Part shown: one piece after another, positions 15,911 through 24,810 of the stretch
Layout: each line of letters opens with the position of its first letter
Numbering within the stretch: position 1 is the stretch's first letter
Program-made: the position numbers and the translations under genes
Notes under the pieces: model-generated
The model's input: the letters and a program-made list of their open reading frames with translations, nothing else
Databases searched by the model: none
What the model was told of the DNA's origin: nothing
Assembly: GCA_002399235.1 (NCBI GenBank)
Contig: DHDH01000049.1
Coordinates: forward strand, 1-63,824
DNA: 63,824 bases
Reading direction: 5' to 3'
Origin: Firmicutes bacterium UBA4881
GTDB taxonomy: Bacteria > Bacillota > DTU065

Positions 15911-17530
15911 TTATGGTTTAGCTTTCAGCGAAGCTGCAATAAACCCTTTAAATAGTGGATGAGCATTGATTGGTCTTGAACGGAACTCTGGATGGAATTG
16001 AGTAGCTACAAACCAAGGATGATCTCTGAGTTCAACGATTTCTGTAAGGTTTCTACCTTCCCAGACACCACTAACCACCATGCCCCCGTCTTTAAGCCTG
16101 TCCACAAAATCTGGATTAACTTCATATCTATGACGATGACGTTCTTTGGTAAAGTTAGAACCATACATATTCTGGACTAAGGTTCCTTCTGTAAGTTTAC
16201 AATCATATAAACCTAAACGCATGGTTCCACCTAGTTCCTCCACACTTCTTTGCTCAGGAATAATGTCGATAACTGGATAAGCAGTATGTGGATCAAATTC
16301 AGAACTGTTGGCACCTTTAAGGCCTAATACATTGCGGCTATACTCGATAACTGCACATTGCATACCTAAACAAATTCCAAAGAAAGGAATCTTCTTTTCT
16401 CTCGCATACTGAATGGTTTTGATCTTGCCTTCAACACCACGATAACCAAAACCACCAGGCACTAAAATACCACCGACATCGCCAAAAAGTTCATCAAAAT
16501 TAACATCTGCTTGCTCAATTTCTTCTGCATTGATCCATTTGATCTCAACTTTACTATCGTTAGCTACTCCACCATGTTTCAAAGCTTCTACTACCGAAAG
16601 ATAAGCATCTGGTAGAGCGACATATTTGCCGACTATAGCAATTTTAACCTTATGAGCAGGATGCTTAATTTTATCTACCATTGAACGCCATTCTTTAAGA
16701 TCGTGTTCAGTGCATTCTAGTTGCAATTTCTTAATAACAATTTCATCTAAACCTTCCTCTTCAAAAATAAGAGGTACTTCGTAAATAGATTCTGCATCCA
16801 CGTTAGGAATGACAGCATCTTTATCGATATCGCAGAAGAGAGCTATTTTTTCACGAATCTTAGTGGAAAGAGGTCTATCTGAACGGCAGACTATAATATC
16901 TGGCTGAATACCAATACTTCTTAATTCTTTAACACTGTGTTGGGTAGGTTTAGTCTTAAGTTCTTCAGCTGATTTAATATAAGGAACCAAAGTTACATGT
17001 AGATAGAGAACTCGATCTTTACCTACATCGCTCTTCATTTGTCTAATCGCTTCAAGATAGGGGAGACTTTCAATATCACCTACGGTACCACCAATTTCGA
17101 CAATAACAACTTCAGCATTACTCTCTTTAGCCACTCTCGTAATGCATGACTTAATTTCGTTGGTCACATGTGGAATAACTTGCACAGTTCCACCTAAGTA
17201 ATCGCCACGACGTTCTTTGTTAAGAACAGACCAATAGATTTTCCCAGTAGTAACACTGTTTAAATAAGTAAGTTCTTCATCGATAAAACGTTCATAGTGA
17301 CCTAGATCAAGATCGGTTTCTGCGCCATCATTAGTCACAAAAACTTCACCATGTTGAAATGGGCTCATTGTACCAGGGTCGATGTTGATATAAGGATCTA
17401 GTTTAGCAATGCTTACCGAGATACCACGACTTTTTAATAGTCGTCCCAAAGATGCTGCTGTAATACCTTTACCTAATGAGGAAACTACGCCACCTGTAAC
17501 GAAAATATACTTTGCCACGTCTTGCCACAT
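15911..17530 (-). CDS. pyrG: CTP synthase
   Basis: Makes CTP from UTP, ATP and glutamine. The 539-residue product has the N-terminal synthetase domain (FVTGGVVSSLGKG, DPYINIDPGTMSPFQHGE) and a C-terminal class I glutamine amidotransferase with the Cys nucleophile in FFGICLGMQ and the His-Glu pair in THE-like FHPEF. The listed ATG gives MWQDVAKYIF; GTG at 17518 would give MAKYIF, closer to the family. Neither has a clear Shine-Dalgarno site, unlike most genes here. A stem just upstream of the start (17535-17580) may control initiation. Confidence 0.95.
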   Translation of the reverse strand: MWQDVAKYIFVTGGVVSSLGKGITAASLGRLLKSRGISVSIAKLDPYINIDPGTMSPFQHGEVFVTNDGAETDLDLGHYERFIDEELTYLNSVTTGKIYWSVLNKERRGDYLGGTVQVIPHVTNEIKSCITRVAKESNAEVVIVEIGGTVGDIESLPYLEAIRQMKSDVGKDRVLYLHVTLVPYIKSAEELKTKPTQHSVKELRSIGIQPDIIVCRSDRPLSTKIREKIALFCDIDKDAVIPNVDAESIYEVPLIFEEEGLDEIVIKKLQLECTEHDLKEWRSMVDKIKHPAHKVKIAIVGKYVALPDAYLSVVEALKHGGVANDSKVEIKWINAEEIEQADVNFDELFGDVGGILVPGGFGYRGVEGKIKTIQYAREKKIPFFGICLGMQCAVIEYSRNVLGLKGANSSEFDPHTAYPVIDIIPEQRSVEELGGTMRLGLYDCKLTEGTLVQNMYGSNFTKERHRHRYEVNPDFVDRLKDGGMVVSGVWEGRNLTEIVELRDHPWFVATQFHPEFRSRPINAHPLFKGFIAASLKAKP

Positions 17531-17534
17531 GCAT

Positions 17535-17619
17535 ACGGCAGAAAAACCATCTCTATTCTTGCTGGTAAAGGAACTGCCGTTGCTACTCCTTTCTTGTCTT
17601 GAGTATCGCCTGTTCCTTT
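17535..17619 (-). promoter_or_regulatory. structured pyrG leader (tentative)
   Basis: Two stems are possible on the minus strand: AAAGGAAC with GTTCCTTT (17612-17619 and 17567-17574), and ACGGCAG with CTGCCGT (17574-17580 and 17535-17541). They meet at one base. The second ends 4 bases before the start codon. Known pyrG control in Firmicutes is CTP-sensed attenuation; I cannot show that here. Confidence 0.3.
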
Positions 17620-17620
17620 T

Positions 17621-17660
17621 TAAAATAAAACCGCTATTTCAATCTATTCGCGGTTTTTTT
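17621..17660 (-). terminator. terminator of the DUF1934/YesL-like pair
   Basis: AAACCGC and GCGGTTT (17628-17656) followed by TATTTTA on the minus strand. The stop of the YesL-like gene (17644-17646) lies in the loop. Confidence 0.65.
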
Positions 17661-18303
17661 CTGATTCATTGGTCTCTTTGAGAGCAAGAAGGCTGTCCAC
17701 TTTGAGACTCATCTCTCGATAAGCCAAACTTCCCCACAAAGCCAAGCCACCTATAGCTAAAGTAGCTAACATTGGAATAAGAATAAAACATAACGCAATC
17801 CATAATACACTAATCAACATAACTACAAAACTGAAACCAGGATCTACCATTGCCATTTTAAATGAGCGAACGAAGATCTTTTTTAAACCTACATTCTCAT
17901 CTGCCAGCATTGGAAACATATAAGTAAGGGACATAAGGTAGATAATGGCAAAGTAAATTCCTACCCAGAAAAACAACTTTAACTGCGGATTTTGCCAAAA
18001 GAAATATAGGTCAAAACCAATAATACCAGCAATAACCAAATTCATTAAAAAGAGAGCTGTGGCAGTCTTCCATTTCGCTTTAACAGCTAAAGTGAAATCT
18101 TCTTTAAGTGCCAGCTCTCCATTAACAACTAGTTTCATCATATTAAAAATGCCGATTAACAGTGCACCAGCCGTAACAATTGGTATTGAGCCAAAAAATC
18201 CAAGTGCACTTAAAATCACTACTGTTCCTAGCTGTTGCCACAATAGAGAAATCCATTCAGGTATGAGTTTATGGAGTTGCGGTTGATAGAGTTCTCGTTT
18301 CAA
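17644..18303 (-). CDS. DUF624/YesL-like membrane protein
   Basis: 219 residues with about five hydrophobic spans (roughly 22-55, 78-100, 108-130, 150-170 and 172-195). The first span with its IPIVTAGALLIGIFNM pattern resembles the DUF624 (YesL) family, whose members often lie beside carbohydrate uptake genes; no such genes are adjacent here. It starts at TTG with GGGAGGTG upstream. It follows the DUF1934 gene by 23 bases and is probably co-transcribed with it. Confidence 0.7.
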   Translation of the reverse strand: MKRELYQPQLHKLIPEWISLLWQQLGTVVILSALGFFGSIPIVTAGALLIGIFNMMKLVVNGELALKEDFTLAVKAKWKTATALFLMNLVIAGIIGFDLYFFWQNPQLKLFFWVGIYFAIIYLMSLTYMFPMLADENVGLKKIFVRSFKMAMVDPGFSFVVMLISVLWIALCFILIPMLATLAIGGLALWGSLAYREMSLKVDSLLALKETNESEKNRE

Positions 18304-18326
18304 AAATATGCACCTCCCTTAAGGGT

Positions 18327-18758
18327 CTACGCCCAATTGGCTTTAATTATCATTTGGTGTTGGCCAACATACTGCTCACTAACCATTAGGTCATAGCTAA
18401 GTATTATATTGACTTCTTTTTCCTGGAGATTAACTCTAACAGTCCTGGGCATAACTTCTATTGCCATTTCTCCATATGGAGTTTTGTAAATGGATTTGTG
18501 TTTCTTGCCTTCTTCAAAAACTTGTTGCATATTAGAGGAACCTGTGCGTCTAACAACAACTTTTTGCGAAGCTTTCTCAGGGATACAAATTTGGGCTGTA
18601 GTTCCTTTTACTCCTACAAGTTCTGTTTCTTCGTATTCTAGACATAAATAGCCTTGGCTCGTATAGACCTCACCCACTGTATCGAGGGTTACTACATGTT
18701 CCTTTTCCCCATTATGAATCTGAAAAGCCTCAAGTTGTAGCATGATCTTTTCTTTCAA
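18327..18758 (-). CDS. DUF1934 family protein (YwiB-like)
   Basis: 143 residues, all-beta in appearance. The order of blocks (VTLDTVGEVY, GYLCLEYEETE, TTAQICIPE, GSSNMQQVFEEGKKH, YKTPYGEMAIEVMPRTV, INLSYDL-like NIILSYDL) matches the DUF1934 calycin-like family of Firmicutes. Function unknown; homologues often lie near argS or pyrG, as here. It starts at TTG with a GGGGGAG site about 7 bases upstream. Confidence 0.85.
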   Translation of the reverse strand: MKEKIMLQLEAFQIHNGEKEHVVTLDTVGEVYTSQGYLCLEYEETELVGVKGTTAQICIPEKASQKVVVRRTGSSNMQQVFEEGKKHKSIYKTPYGEMAIEVMPRTVRVNLQEKEVNIILSYDLMVSEQYVGQHQMIIKANWA

Positions 18759-18905
18759 TGCAGCTCCCCCTTAGCTATTGATAGACTGTACAAGTCAAAC
18801 ATAGATATATTAGCATTTTGCCAGAAAAACCTCAAGGTAGATATAGGCATCCCTAGAATTTTTTACGCTTGTCTAGGAGGATATAGTGATTTTTTGTTGC
18901 TTAAA

Positions 18906-19337
18906 CTATCGAGAACGCAGTACTAGATAGACTCCTATAACCATTAATATCGCGCCGATTATTTCTGGGTAACCTAAAGTTTTCCTCTCAACACCAAAAA
19001 GTCCCAAAATATCAACAACAGCTGCCGTAAGAGTTTGGGCTGAAACGATGGCAATCGTAGCTTTGAAAGCACCACTTTGAGCGATACCATAAGCTACTAA
19101 TACTATTATAGCAGGTGCCAAGACTCCACCTAAAAAATCCAATAACTTTGGTTTTTCTCTGCTTACTGGATGTGGGAAAACTAACAAAAGTACTAAGGCT
19201 AGAGTCAAAGCAATTAAATGAATATAAAAGTTTCCTTTAAACAAGCCAACTTTTTCTGATAGTTCGCTATTAAAAACACCTTGCAAGGCCATAAAGACAC
19301 CACTTAATCCAGCTGCAATAATTGCTAGGTACTTCAT
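18906..19337 (-). CDS. DMT-superfamily transporter, YdcZ (DUF606) type
   Basis: 143 residues with five predicted spans, half the size of a full drug/metabolite transporter. The start (AGLSGVFMALQGVFNSELSE) and the block AQTLTAAVVDILGLFG are typical of DUF606. Members work as dimers or gene pairs; only one copy is present here. Substrate unknown. The hairpin at 19413-19434 separates it from the next upstream gene? No: that hairpin lies upstream of this gene and downstream of the gene at 19436-19786, so this gene has its own transcript. Confidence 0.85.
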   Translation of the reverse strand: MKYLAIIAAGLSGVFMALQGVFNSELSEKVGLFKGNFYIHLIALTLALVLLLVFPHPVSREKPKLLDFLGGVLAPAIIVLVAYGIAQSGAFKATIAIVSAQTLTAAVVDILGLFGVERKTLGYPEIIGAILMVIGVYLVLRSR

Positions 19338-19412
19338 AAATAGCCCCCTAAACTACATTCTTTCTATGTAGTCTTTCCAGAAGCTATACTCCTAGCCCAA
19401 GATTTTAAAGAC

Positions 19413-19434
19413 AAAGAGCCCTTAAGGGCTCTTT
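19413..19434 (-). terminator. terminator after the small membrane protein
   Basis: A 22-base perfect palindrome, AAAGAGCCCTT/AAGGGCTCTTT, immediately after the stop of the gene at 19436-19786. The following T-run on the minus strand is weak. Confidence 0.65.
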
Positions 19435-19435
19435 A

Positions 19436-19786
19436 TTAAGCTTTAAATGACTTGTTTTGGGTTTTGTTCTCAATTTCGCGAATTTTAAATGTATAAGGGG
19501 TAGAAGATTGGTCCCATCTACCTTTTAATATCACTTGATCCCTATTTTTCAAATCTTCTTTGGTTGGTGCTTTATCTTTTGCTGTGTTGAAAAAGCACTT
19601 AAGATCTTCGTTATATGTTGTGGCCACAAAAAGTTGGATAAAAACTTTGTTGCCATCTTCTTGAATTAGGGCTCTATTAATCTTGCCCTCTACATCCTCT
19701 GTTTCCCCACCACTATTTTTCTTCTTAATTATAAGAAAAAGCCCAATCACCACTATAGCAATTATTAATACAGGTAACCAATTCAT
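19436..19786 (-). CDS. small membrane-anchored hypothetical protein
   Basis: 116 residues: an N-terminal span (about 4-21, then KKK), a Gly/Glu linker and a small beta-rich domain (NKVFIQLFVATTYNEDL, QVILKGRWDQSSTPYTFKI) that could be OB-like. It is 26 bases downstream of the barrel-like protein at 19813-20481 and probably shares its transcript. Function unknown. Confidence 0.7.
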   Translation of the reverse strand: MNWLPVLIIAIVVIGLFLIIKKKNSGGETEDVEGKINRALIQEDGNKVFIQLFVATTYNEDLKCFFNTAKDKAPTKEDLKNRDQVILKGRWDQSSTPYTFKIREIENKTQNKSFKA

Positions 19787-19812
19787 TTAAGACACTCCTT
19801 TTAGTGCATATG

Positions 19813-20481
19813 CTACTTACTTAAGGGAAGAGTGATCACAATTCCCAGACCTAGTTGCAGGCCAGTATAAGAGTCTAAAGATTTAATTGGTGCGAACAAT
19901 TTATAACCGCCGATAAATCTCCCGGCTGCTGTAAGAGCAATTATTTCGTTGATATTATAGTTTAGATTTAGTCCAGCAATACCACTTACATAAAAACCTT
20001 GAGCTGCGACTTCTCTAGGTTCAACATAAATGTCATCTGATTCAATATGCTTCAAAGAAAGATTAGCAATACTAAATCCTCCCCCAAGTACTGGCGAGAT
20101 TGATATATTACCTAGAGCAATATCTCGATTAGCTTGTAAACCAAACGACTGTAAATTAAAAGCAGCTTTCTTAACACCTTTTTGTGAAGATGTAAACAGT
20201 TGATTCGAATAAGCACCTATATTAAAATTTGTATGTGGGGCGGTTTTCATATAATTACTATAATTAAAACCCCAGGTGAAACGAGAAAAAGGCTGAAAGT
20301 TATTGGCTGCTAACGAAGCGTTCATCTCATCTAGTTTTAAAGCAGTTACACTGAATTCAAAATTTCGCACATCTAGATCTATAATTGCTGGCCAACCTGT
20401 GGTACTAACTAAATTCCCTTTGGCAAAGATAGCACTACTTAAAATTATAAGGAGCCCTAAAAACCAGAAGGCTTTTTTCAT
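19813..20481 (-). CDS. exported beta-barrel-like protein (putative outer-membrane protein)
   Basis: 222 residues with a Sec signal (KAFWFLGLLIILSSAIFA, cut near 20). The mature part consists of alternating-polarity strands with Gly/Asn turns (FTWGFNYSNYM, NFNIGAYSN, ISISPVLGGGFSIANLSL, FYVSGIAGLNLNYNI, IIALTAAGRFIGGY, GLQLGLGIVITL), the pattern of small 8-stranded outer-membrane barrels. It has no lipobox or cell-wall anchor. If it is a barrel, the organism has an outer membrane. The barrel assignment is inferred from strand pattern only. Confidence 0.65.
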   Translation of the reverse strand: MKKAFWFLGLLIILSSAIFAKGNLVSTTGWPAIIDLDVRNFEFSVTALKLDEMNASLAANNFQPFSRFTWGFNYSNYMKTAPHTNFNIGAYSNQLFTSSQKGVKKAAFNLQSFGLQANRDIALGNISISPVLGGGFSIANLSLKHIESDDIYVEPREVAAQGFYVSGIAGLNLNYNINEIIALTAAGRFIGGYKLFAPIKSLDSYTGLQLGLGIVITLPLSK

Positions 20482-20588
20482 AAAAGATCAGTGCCACAAC
20501 TCACTAAATATGAGTGAATGCACCTACACCTCCCTTTAAATTACATTTCATAAGCTAATTTACATCTTTATTTCTTCTCTTTAGTTAA

Positions 20589-21344
20589 TTATATTCCTGC
20601 TAAAAGATATTCGCGTAAATCGTTTAGATCTCCGTGGTGATCAGCAACTTCTCGACCTTTTTGTCGATCCTCTTCAGTAACTACATGAATTGCTTCTCCG
20701 TCCCATTCAGCATTCTGCCCTTCAGCTACATCGAGGAAAAAGGTCGTCATCCCTAGTTTCCTAGCCACTAAATCTAATTGAGGATCATCACCTACAACTA
20801 AACACTTCGTAGGTTCCACACCTAAAAGATTGGCAATCTCCAAAAAATATTGTGGTCGAGGTTTACAATAATGCATCTCTTCGTAGCAAGCAATAAAATC
20901 GAAATCTTCAGAGTTATAGCCACCCCATTTTAATCTAGATAAAATTGCTTTACGAGGGAAAACGGCATTTGTAGCTAAAGCTAACTTGGTTTTACCCTTA
21001 ACTAATTTGACCAATTCTAACATCTCAGGCCTTTGGTTAATTAAATGTCCGAGCTGTAAAAATTCGTTATCATAAAATTCATCGGCAACTGGTTTATATA
21101 TATTAAGCGGCCAATCTTCATTGGCAAATGCTTGCCAGAATACCTCTTCGTTGGTAAGTTTTTCGTCAGTGCTCTCAGTCATTTTATCGGTAGCCCAGAT
21201 TAACCTTTTAACAAATTCTGCAGGTTCGCTCGTATGTTTGGCTGCAACACGTTGCCAAAGTCCGAAGTAATCATGAAGAAATTTTTTCATATCAACATCA
21301 ATTAAAGTACCATCCATATCAAAAAGAATTGCATCCCAAGTCAT
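20589..21344 (-). CDS. HAD-family hydrolase (phosphatase-like)
   Basis: 251 residues with the HAD motifs: FDMDGTLID (motif I with the nucleophile Asp), LALATNA (motif II), CKPRPQYF (motif III Lys), and VVGDDPQLDLVAR (motif IV). The helical cap lies after motif I. Substrate unknown; the family includes YjjG- and phosphoglycolate phosphatase-like enzymes. The ATG at 21342-21344 has AGGAGTG upstream; the frame extends to 21539 into the divergent deacetylase gene without support. Confidence 0.88.
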   Translation of the reverse strand: MTWDAILFDMDGTLIDVDMKKFLHDYFGLWQRVAAKHTSEPAEFVKRLIWATDKMTESTDEKLTNEEVFWQAFANEDWPLNIYKPVADEFYDNEFLQLGHLINQRPEMLELVKLVKGKTKLALATNAVFPRKAILSRLKWGGYNSEDFDFIACYEEMHYCKPRPQYFLEIANLLGVEPTKCLVVGDDPQLDLVARKLGMTTFFLDVAEGQNAEWDGEAIHVVTEEDRQKGREVADHHGDLNDLREYLLAGI

Positions 21345-21459
21345 TTCTTGCACTCCTATCTTTTTTACAGCAAATTTACTAAAAAGCTCAAAGTTACGCT
21401 TTGGACTTGTTCTCGCAACATATACATTATAGATAAAGACATAAGGGAGGTGAATTCGG

Positions 21460-22236
21460 ATGTTTTTTATAATCCGAGTCTCACGAACACGTCTTCTGGC
21501 CATTAGCCTTTTAGTACTTGTCTGTATTGCTGGTATCATCTCTGGTATTCCTTATACCCAAACAGCATCGAGTAGTAATAAGCTCCTACCTGTTTATTCT
21601 ATCGAAACTAACGAAAAGGTGGTAGCGTTAACTTTTGACATTAGCTGGGGTACTCAAGTTCCAGAACCTGTCCTTAAAATTCTAGAAGAAAAGCAAGTTA
21701 CCTGCACCTTTTTTCTATCTGGTCCTTGGGTCTTACGTAACCAAGATATTGCGAAAAATATTAAAGAAAAAGGACACGAAATTGGTAGTCATAGCAACAG
21801 GCATGTGAATCACAGTTCTCTTTCTGTGACGGATATCCAAACTGAACTATTAAAAGCAGCTCGTGCTATAGAAGATGTACTAGGTGTTAAGCCTTGGCTA
21901 TTAAGAACCCCTAATGGTGATTATAACAACAGAGTTATTCAAACTGCAGAAAGTTTGGGTTACACAGTAATTCAATGGGATACAGATTCTTTAGACTGGA
22001 CAAAACCGGGAGCTGCTCAAATTGTTAGTAGAGTAGTAAAAAAAGCTCACCCTGGAGATATTATTTTGTTACATGCTTCTGATAGTGCTAGTGAAACACC
22101 TGAAGCTCTTCCACATATTATTGATCAACTACGCCAAAAAGGTTATCGTTTTGTTCTTGTTAGCGAACTACTCAAATTCGATCCCGCTGGTAGATGGCCT
22201 AATCTTCCTGGCCCACCTCGTAGAGTCGCCAAGTAA
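21460..22236 (+). CDS. polysaccharide deacetylase, PdaB-like
   Basis: 258 residues with an N-terminal membrane anchor (about 10-30) and a NodB domain. Metal and catalytic motifs are LTFDISWGT (the usual TFDDG shortened to one conserved Asp) and SHSNRHVNH (two His ligands), followed by LLRTPNGDYNN and DIILLHASD. The TFDISWG form is typical of PdaB-like sporulation deacetylases that act on peptidoglycan or chitin-like glycans. The ATG has GGGAGGTG. It is divergent from the HAD gene, and a cluster of DnaA boxes follows its stop. Confidence 0.88.
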   Translation: MFFIIRVSRTRLLAISLLVLVCIAGIISGIPYTQTASSSNKLLPVYSIETNEKVVALTFDISWGTQVPEPVLKILEEKQVTCTFFLSGPWVLRNQDIAKNIKEKGHEIGSHSNRHVNHSSLSVTDIQTELLKAARAIEDVLGVKPWLLRTPNGDYNNRVIQTAESLGYTVIQWDTDSLDWTKPGAAQIVSRVVKKAHPGDIILLHASDSASETPEALPHIIDQLRQKGYRFVLVSELLKFDPAGRWPNLPGPPRRVAK

Positions 22237-22238
22237 AG

Positions 22239-22271
22239 TTATCCACATTCTGTGGATAACCCTGTGTATAA
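22239..22271. other. cluster of three DnaA boxes
   Basis: TTATCCACA (22239-22247) and TGTGGATAA (22251-22259) are perfect, inverted consensus DnaA boxes 3 bases apart. A third, TGTGTATAA (22263-22271), has one mismatch. The pair also forms a perfect stem but has no T-run, so it is not a terminator. The site may bind DnaA for transcription control or titration away from oriC. Confidence 0.6.
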
Positions 22272-22352
22272 GCTGTTATTTAATGTGGACTACTTTGTTA
22301 ATTATTTTTTATACCACTTACGAGCTGGCCTAAAACAACCTGTTTAAAATTT

Positions 22353-22391
22353 CAAAAGGGAGAGAGCACAATCGCTCTCTCCCTTTTGAGT
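22353..22391. terminator. bidirectional terminator between deacetylase and chemoreceptor
   Basis: CAAAAGGGAGAGAGC and GCTCTCTCCCTTTTG form a perfect 15-bp stem with a 6-base loop between two convergent genes. Confidence 0.92.
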
Positions 22392-22413
22392 TTTATTTTA
22401 CCGAAAGGAAACT

Positions 22414-24555
22414 TTAGACTTGAAATTTATCTACTAACCCTTTTAGATTATCGGATGCCTCGCTAAGAACTTTTGCTGATTTAGCAATATCTTGGATTGT
22501 CAGATTAACTCCTTCAGTTGATGCGGTTACTTCTTCAACGCCAGCTGCACTTTGTTCAGAAATTGCAGCTATGCTCTCCATAGAAGTCATTACCTGAGCA
22601 GAACCTGCAGCCATCTCTTCTGAAGAAGCTGTATTTTCTTCAACAACTGCGGCTACTCTGTCAATAGCTTCAGCAACTTCCTGGGAACCTAAAGCCATAT
22701 CTTGAGCGATAGACATAACTTTGTGTATCTCACTGTTTGTCTGTTCTACCGCTGTTAAAATCTCAATTAACGAACTTTGAGCTTTACCTGCGAGATCTGA
22801 GCCTAGGGCGACCTCTACAGTGCTAGCATCCATAGATTCAACTGCTACACTAATACTATTTTGAATCTCTTTGATTAAAGTACCAATCTCTTTGGTTGCG
22901 TTTCTAGAACGATCCGATAGGTTGCGCACTTCATCAGCAACAACCGCAAACCCTTTACCATGTTCCCCTGCTCTAGCAGCTTCGATGGCGGCATTTAATG
23001 CTAATAGGCTTGTCTGATCAGCAATCTCGTCGATAACCGCAATAATTTTACCAATCTCGCCTGAGTATTTACCTAGTTCATCGACTTTTAACCCTACATC
23101 CTTAGTAGCATTTTTAATGCGATCCATGCCTGAAACAACTTCTTTAACAGCGTCTCTACCATTTTCTGCAGCTTTCTCAGTAGAACCAGCTACTTCTGCT
23201 AGTAAGACAGAACTGTTTTTAACTTGTTCGCTAAGATTCGACATCTTAGTTGCCGAGTCACCTGTATTACTAACAGCTTGTGCCTGTTCTTGAGCACCTT
23301 TAGCTATCTGATCGATAGCTCCTTGTAATTGATTCATAGCGCTAACAGTATCGGCAGAGTTCTTGCTTTGGTTTGAAGCACCTTCTGCAACTTGATCTAA
23401 AGTAATTACAATCTGCTCAATGGCACTAGCTGCATCTTTAGAGTTCAATGATAGATCATAACTATATTTGGCTACATCATTAGCAGTATCTGCGATAGTT
23501 CTGATCATTTCTTGCAAGGAAGCTACAAAGATATTAAAGGCGTTAGCTAATTGGCCAGCTTCATCAAAGCTATTAATTTCAATGCGCTTGGATAGATCGC
23601 CTCCGCCTTCGGCAATTTCTTCTAATTGATCACGGATCATAGTAATTGGTTTAGTAATTGCTCTACCTAGTATAAATGTTATTATAATCGCTACTAGTGC
23701 GCCAATTAAGATCAAGATAAGCATTGTTGATCTGACTTGACCTTGAATAGTCCTTACTTTCCCTTGGGCTTCTTTTAAAGAGGATTCAGCCCAATCTTTA
23801 ACATTGTTTATAGCATTACCTACGGCTGAACTATCTTCAAAGTAGGCAGGGGACATTAGGAACGAATCAGTCAAACTAAATCCTCCCCCACCACCATAAT
23901 CACCCATACCACCCATAGAAAATGAATCACTACCACCATAGCCACCGTATATAGAACCAGTACCATACATATCGCTACTAGAGCTGCTACTTTCTTTGGC
24001 TTGATCATAACTAGTATAGCTCTCTTTAACAAGATTCACTGCCTGATCATGAGCCCCTATAGCTGCTGTAAGTTCTTCGGAAATATTATATACGCTAGTT
24101 TCAGTCTTTCCTGCTTCTTGGTCCATTTTAATTTGAGCTAAGAGTAAATCGTTATACTTAGTTGAAATATCTCTAGAACCATCTTCTTTAGTAGTAACAA
24201 TCAATAAATCTTTCTCGGTAGTCAACGCTAAAAGACTTTGGAGATAATTATTTAATTCTTTAGCACTTTGCTCATATTGCATCTTATCATTGCGATCGCC
24301 AGTATCTAGGTACTTATTAGCAGTACCATAACAGCCCATAAAGGCCTGTTTAGCTAGGGTAGCTAATTTAACCTGTTCTACGTTGATATCTATGGCTGTA
24401 TCAACTTCTCTTCGCAATACCACTACTTGGTAGTTAATTGTCGCTGCCATTATCACAATAAAAACAACTAAAATTCCTATACCTAAAAACAATTTTGTGC
24501 CAAAACGCATATTTCTCCACGATCTAAACTTTTTGTTTTCCAAACTCTCTTCCAT
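22414..24555 (-). CDS. methyl-accepting chemotaxis protein
   Basis: A 713-residue transmembrane chemoreceptor. TM1 is at about 20-40, an extracytoplasmic helical sensor at 45-275, TM2 at 278-297, then a HAMP domain, and a signalling domain whose tip reads ADQTSLLALNAAIEAARAGE and GFAVVADEVRNLS. A Ser/Gly/Tyr-rich insert (about 189-227) breaks the sensor domain, with runs of six Ser and five Gly. I chose the ATG at 24555 with GAGGTG upstream; the GTG at 24564 is part of that site. No che genes are in the window. Confidence 0.93.
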   Translation of the reverse strand: MEESLENKKFRSWRNMRFGTKLFLGIGILVVFIVIMAATINYQVVVLRREVDTAIDINVEQVKLATLAKQAFMGCYGTANKYLDTGDRNDKMQYEQSAKELNNYLQSLLALTTEKDLLIVTTKEDGSRDISTKYNDLLLAQIKMDQEAGKTETSVYNISEELTAAIGAHDQAVNLVKESYTSYDQAKESSSSSSDMYGTGSIYGGYGGSDSFSMGGMGDYGGGGGFSLTDSFLMSPAYFEDSSAVGNAINNVKDWAESSLKEAQGKVRTIQGQVRSTMLILILIGALVAIIITFILGRAITKPITMIRDQLEEIAEGGGDLSKRIEINSFDEAGQLANAFNIFVASLQEMIRTIADTANDVAKYSYDLSLNSKDAASAIEQIVITLDQVAEGASNQSKNSADTVSAMNQLQGAIDQIAKGAQEQAQAVSNTGDSATKMSNLSEQVKNSSVLLAEVAGSTEKAAENGRDAVKEVVSGMDRIKNATKDVGLKVDELGKYSGEIGKIIAVIDEIADQTSLLALNAAIEAARAGEHGKGFAVVADEVRNLSDRSRNATKEIGTLIKEIQNSISVAVESMDASTVEVALGSDLAGKAQSSLIEILTAVEQTNSEIHKVMSIAQDMALGSQEVAEAIDRVAAVVEENTASSEEMAAGSAQVMTSMESIAAISEQSAAGVEEVTASTEGVNLTIQDIAKSAKVLSEASDNLKGLVDKFQV

Positions 24556-24741
24556 ACCAATCACCTCACGTCATTGGAATAGCTGTAATTTTTTGACAGT
24601 TAACTGGTGGTCATTTTGTAACATACGGTTTCTGCATAACTTGTAGAGAATCCTTCCCACTTTTTCTGGTTTTACCTTCTTTTTCTTAATAATGCTTACT
24701 ATTAGTACTATTTCGTACATAGTAATGACTTTATACCTAGC

Positions 24742-24779
24742 AAAAAAATTACCCTTCACAGATAAGGAAGGGTAATTTT
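24742..24779 (-). terminator. terminator of speB
   Basis: AAAATTACCCTTC and GAAGGGTAATTTT pair perfectly and are followed by more Ts on the minus strand. Confidence 0.92.
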
Positions 24780-24810
24780 GATAAGCTTATGAATATAATC
24801 GTTTTTCGTA

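Noticed and set aside
22239..22271. DnaA boxes as the replication origin
   Set aside because: Only three boxes, no AT-rich unwinding element next to them and no dnaA, dnaN or rpmH nearby.
24571..24759. 62-codon minus-strand frame upstream of the chemoreceptor
   Set aside because: Its start lies within the speB terminator region, and there is no ribosome site or family resemblance.
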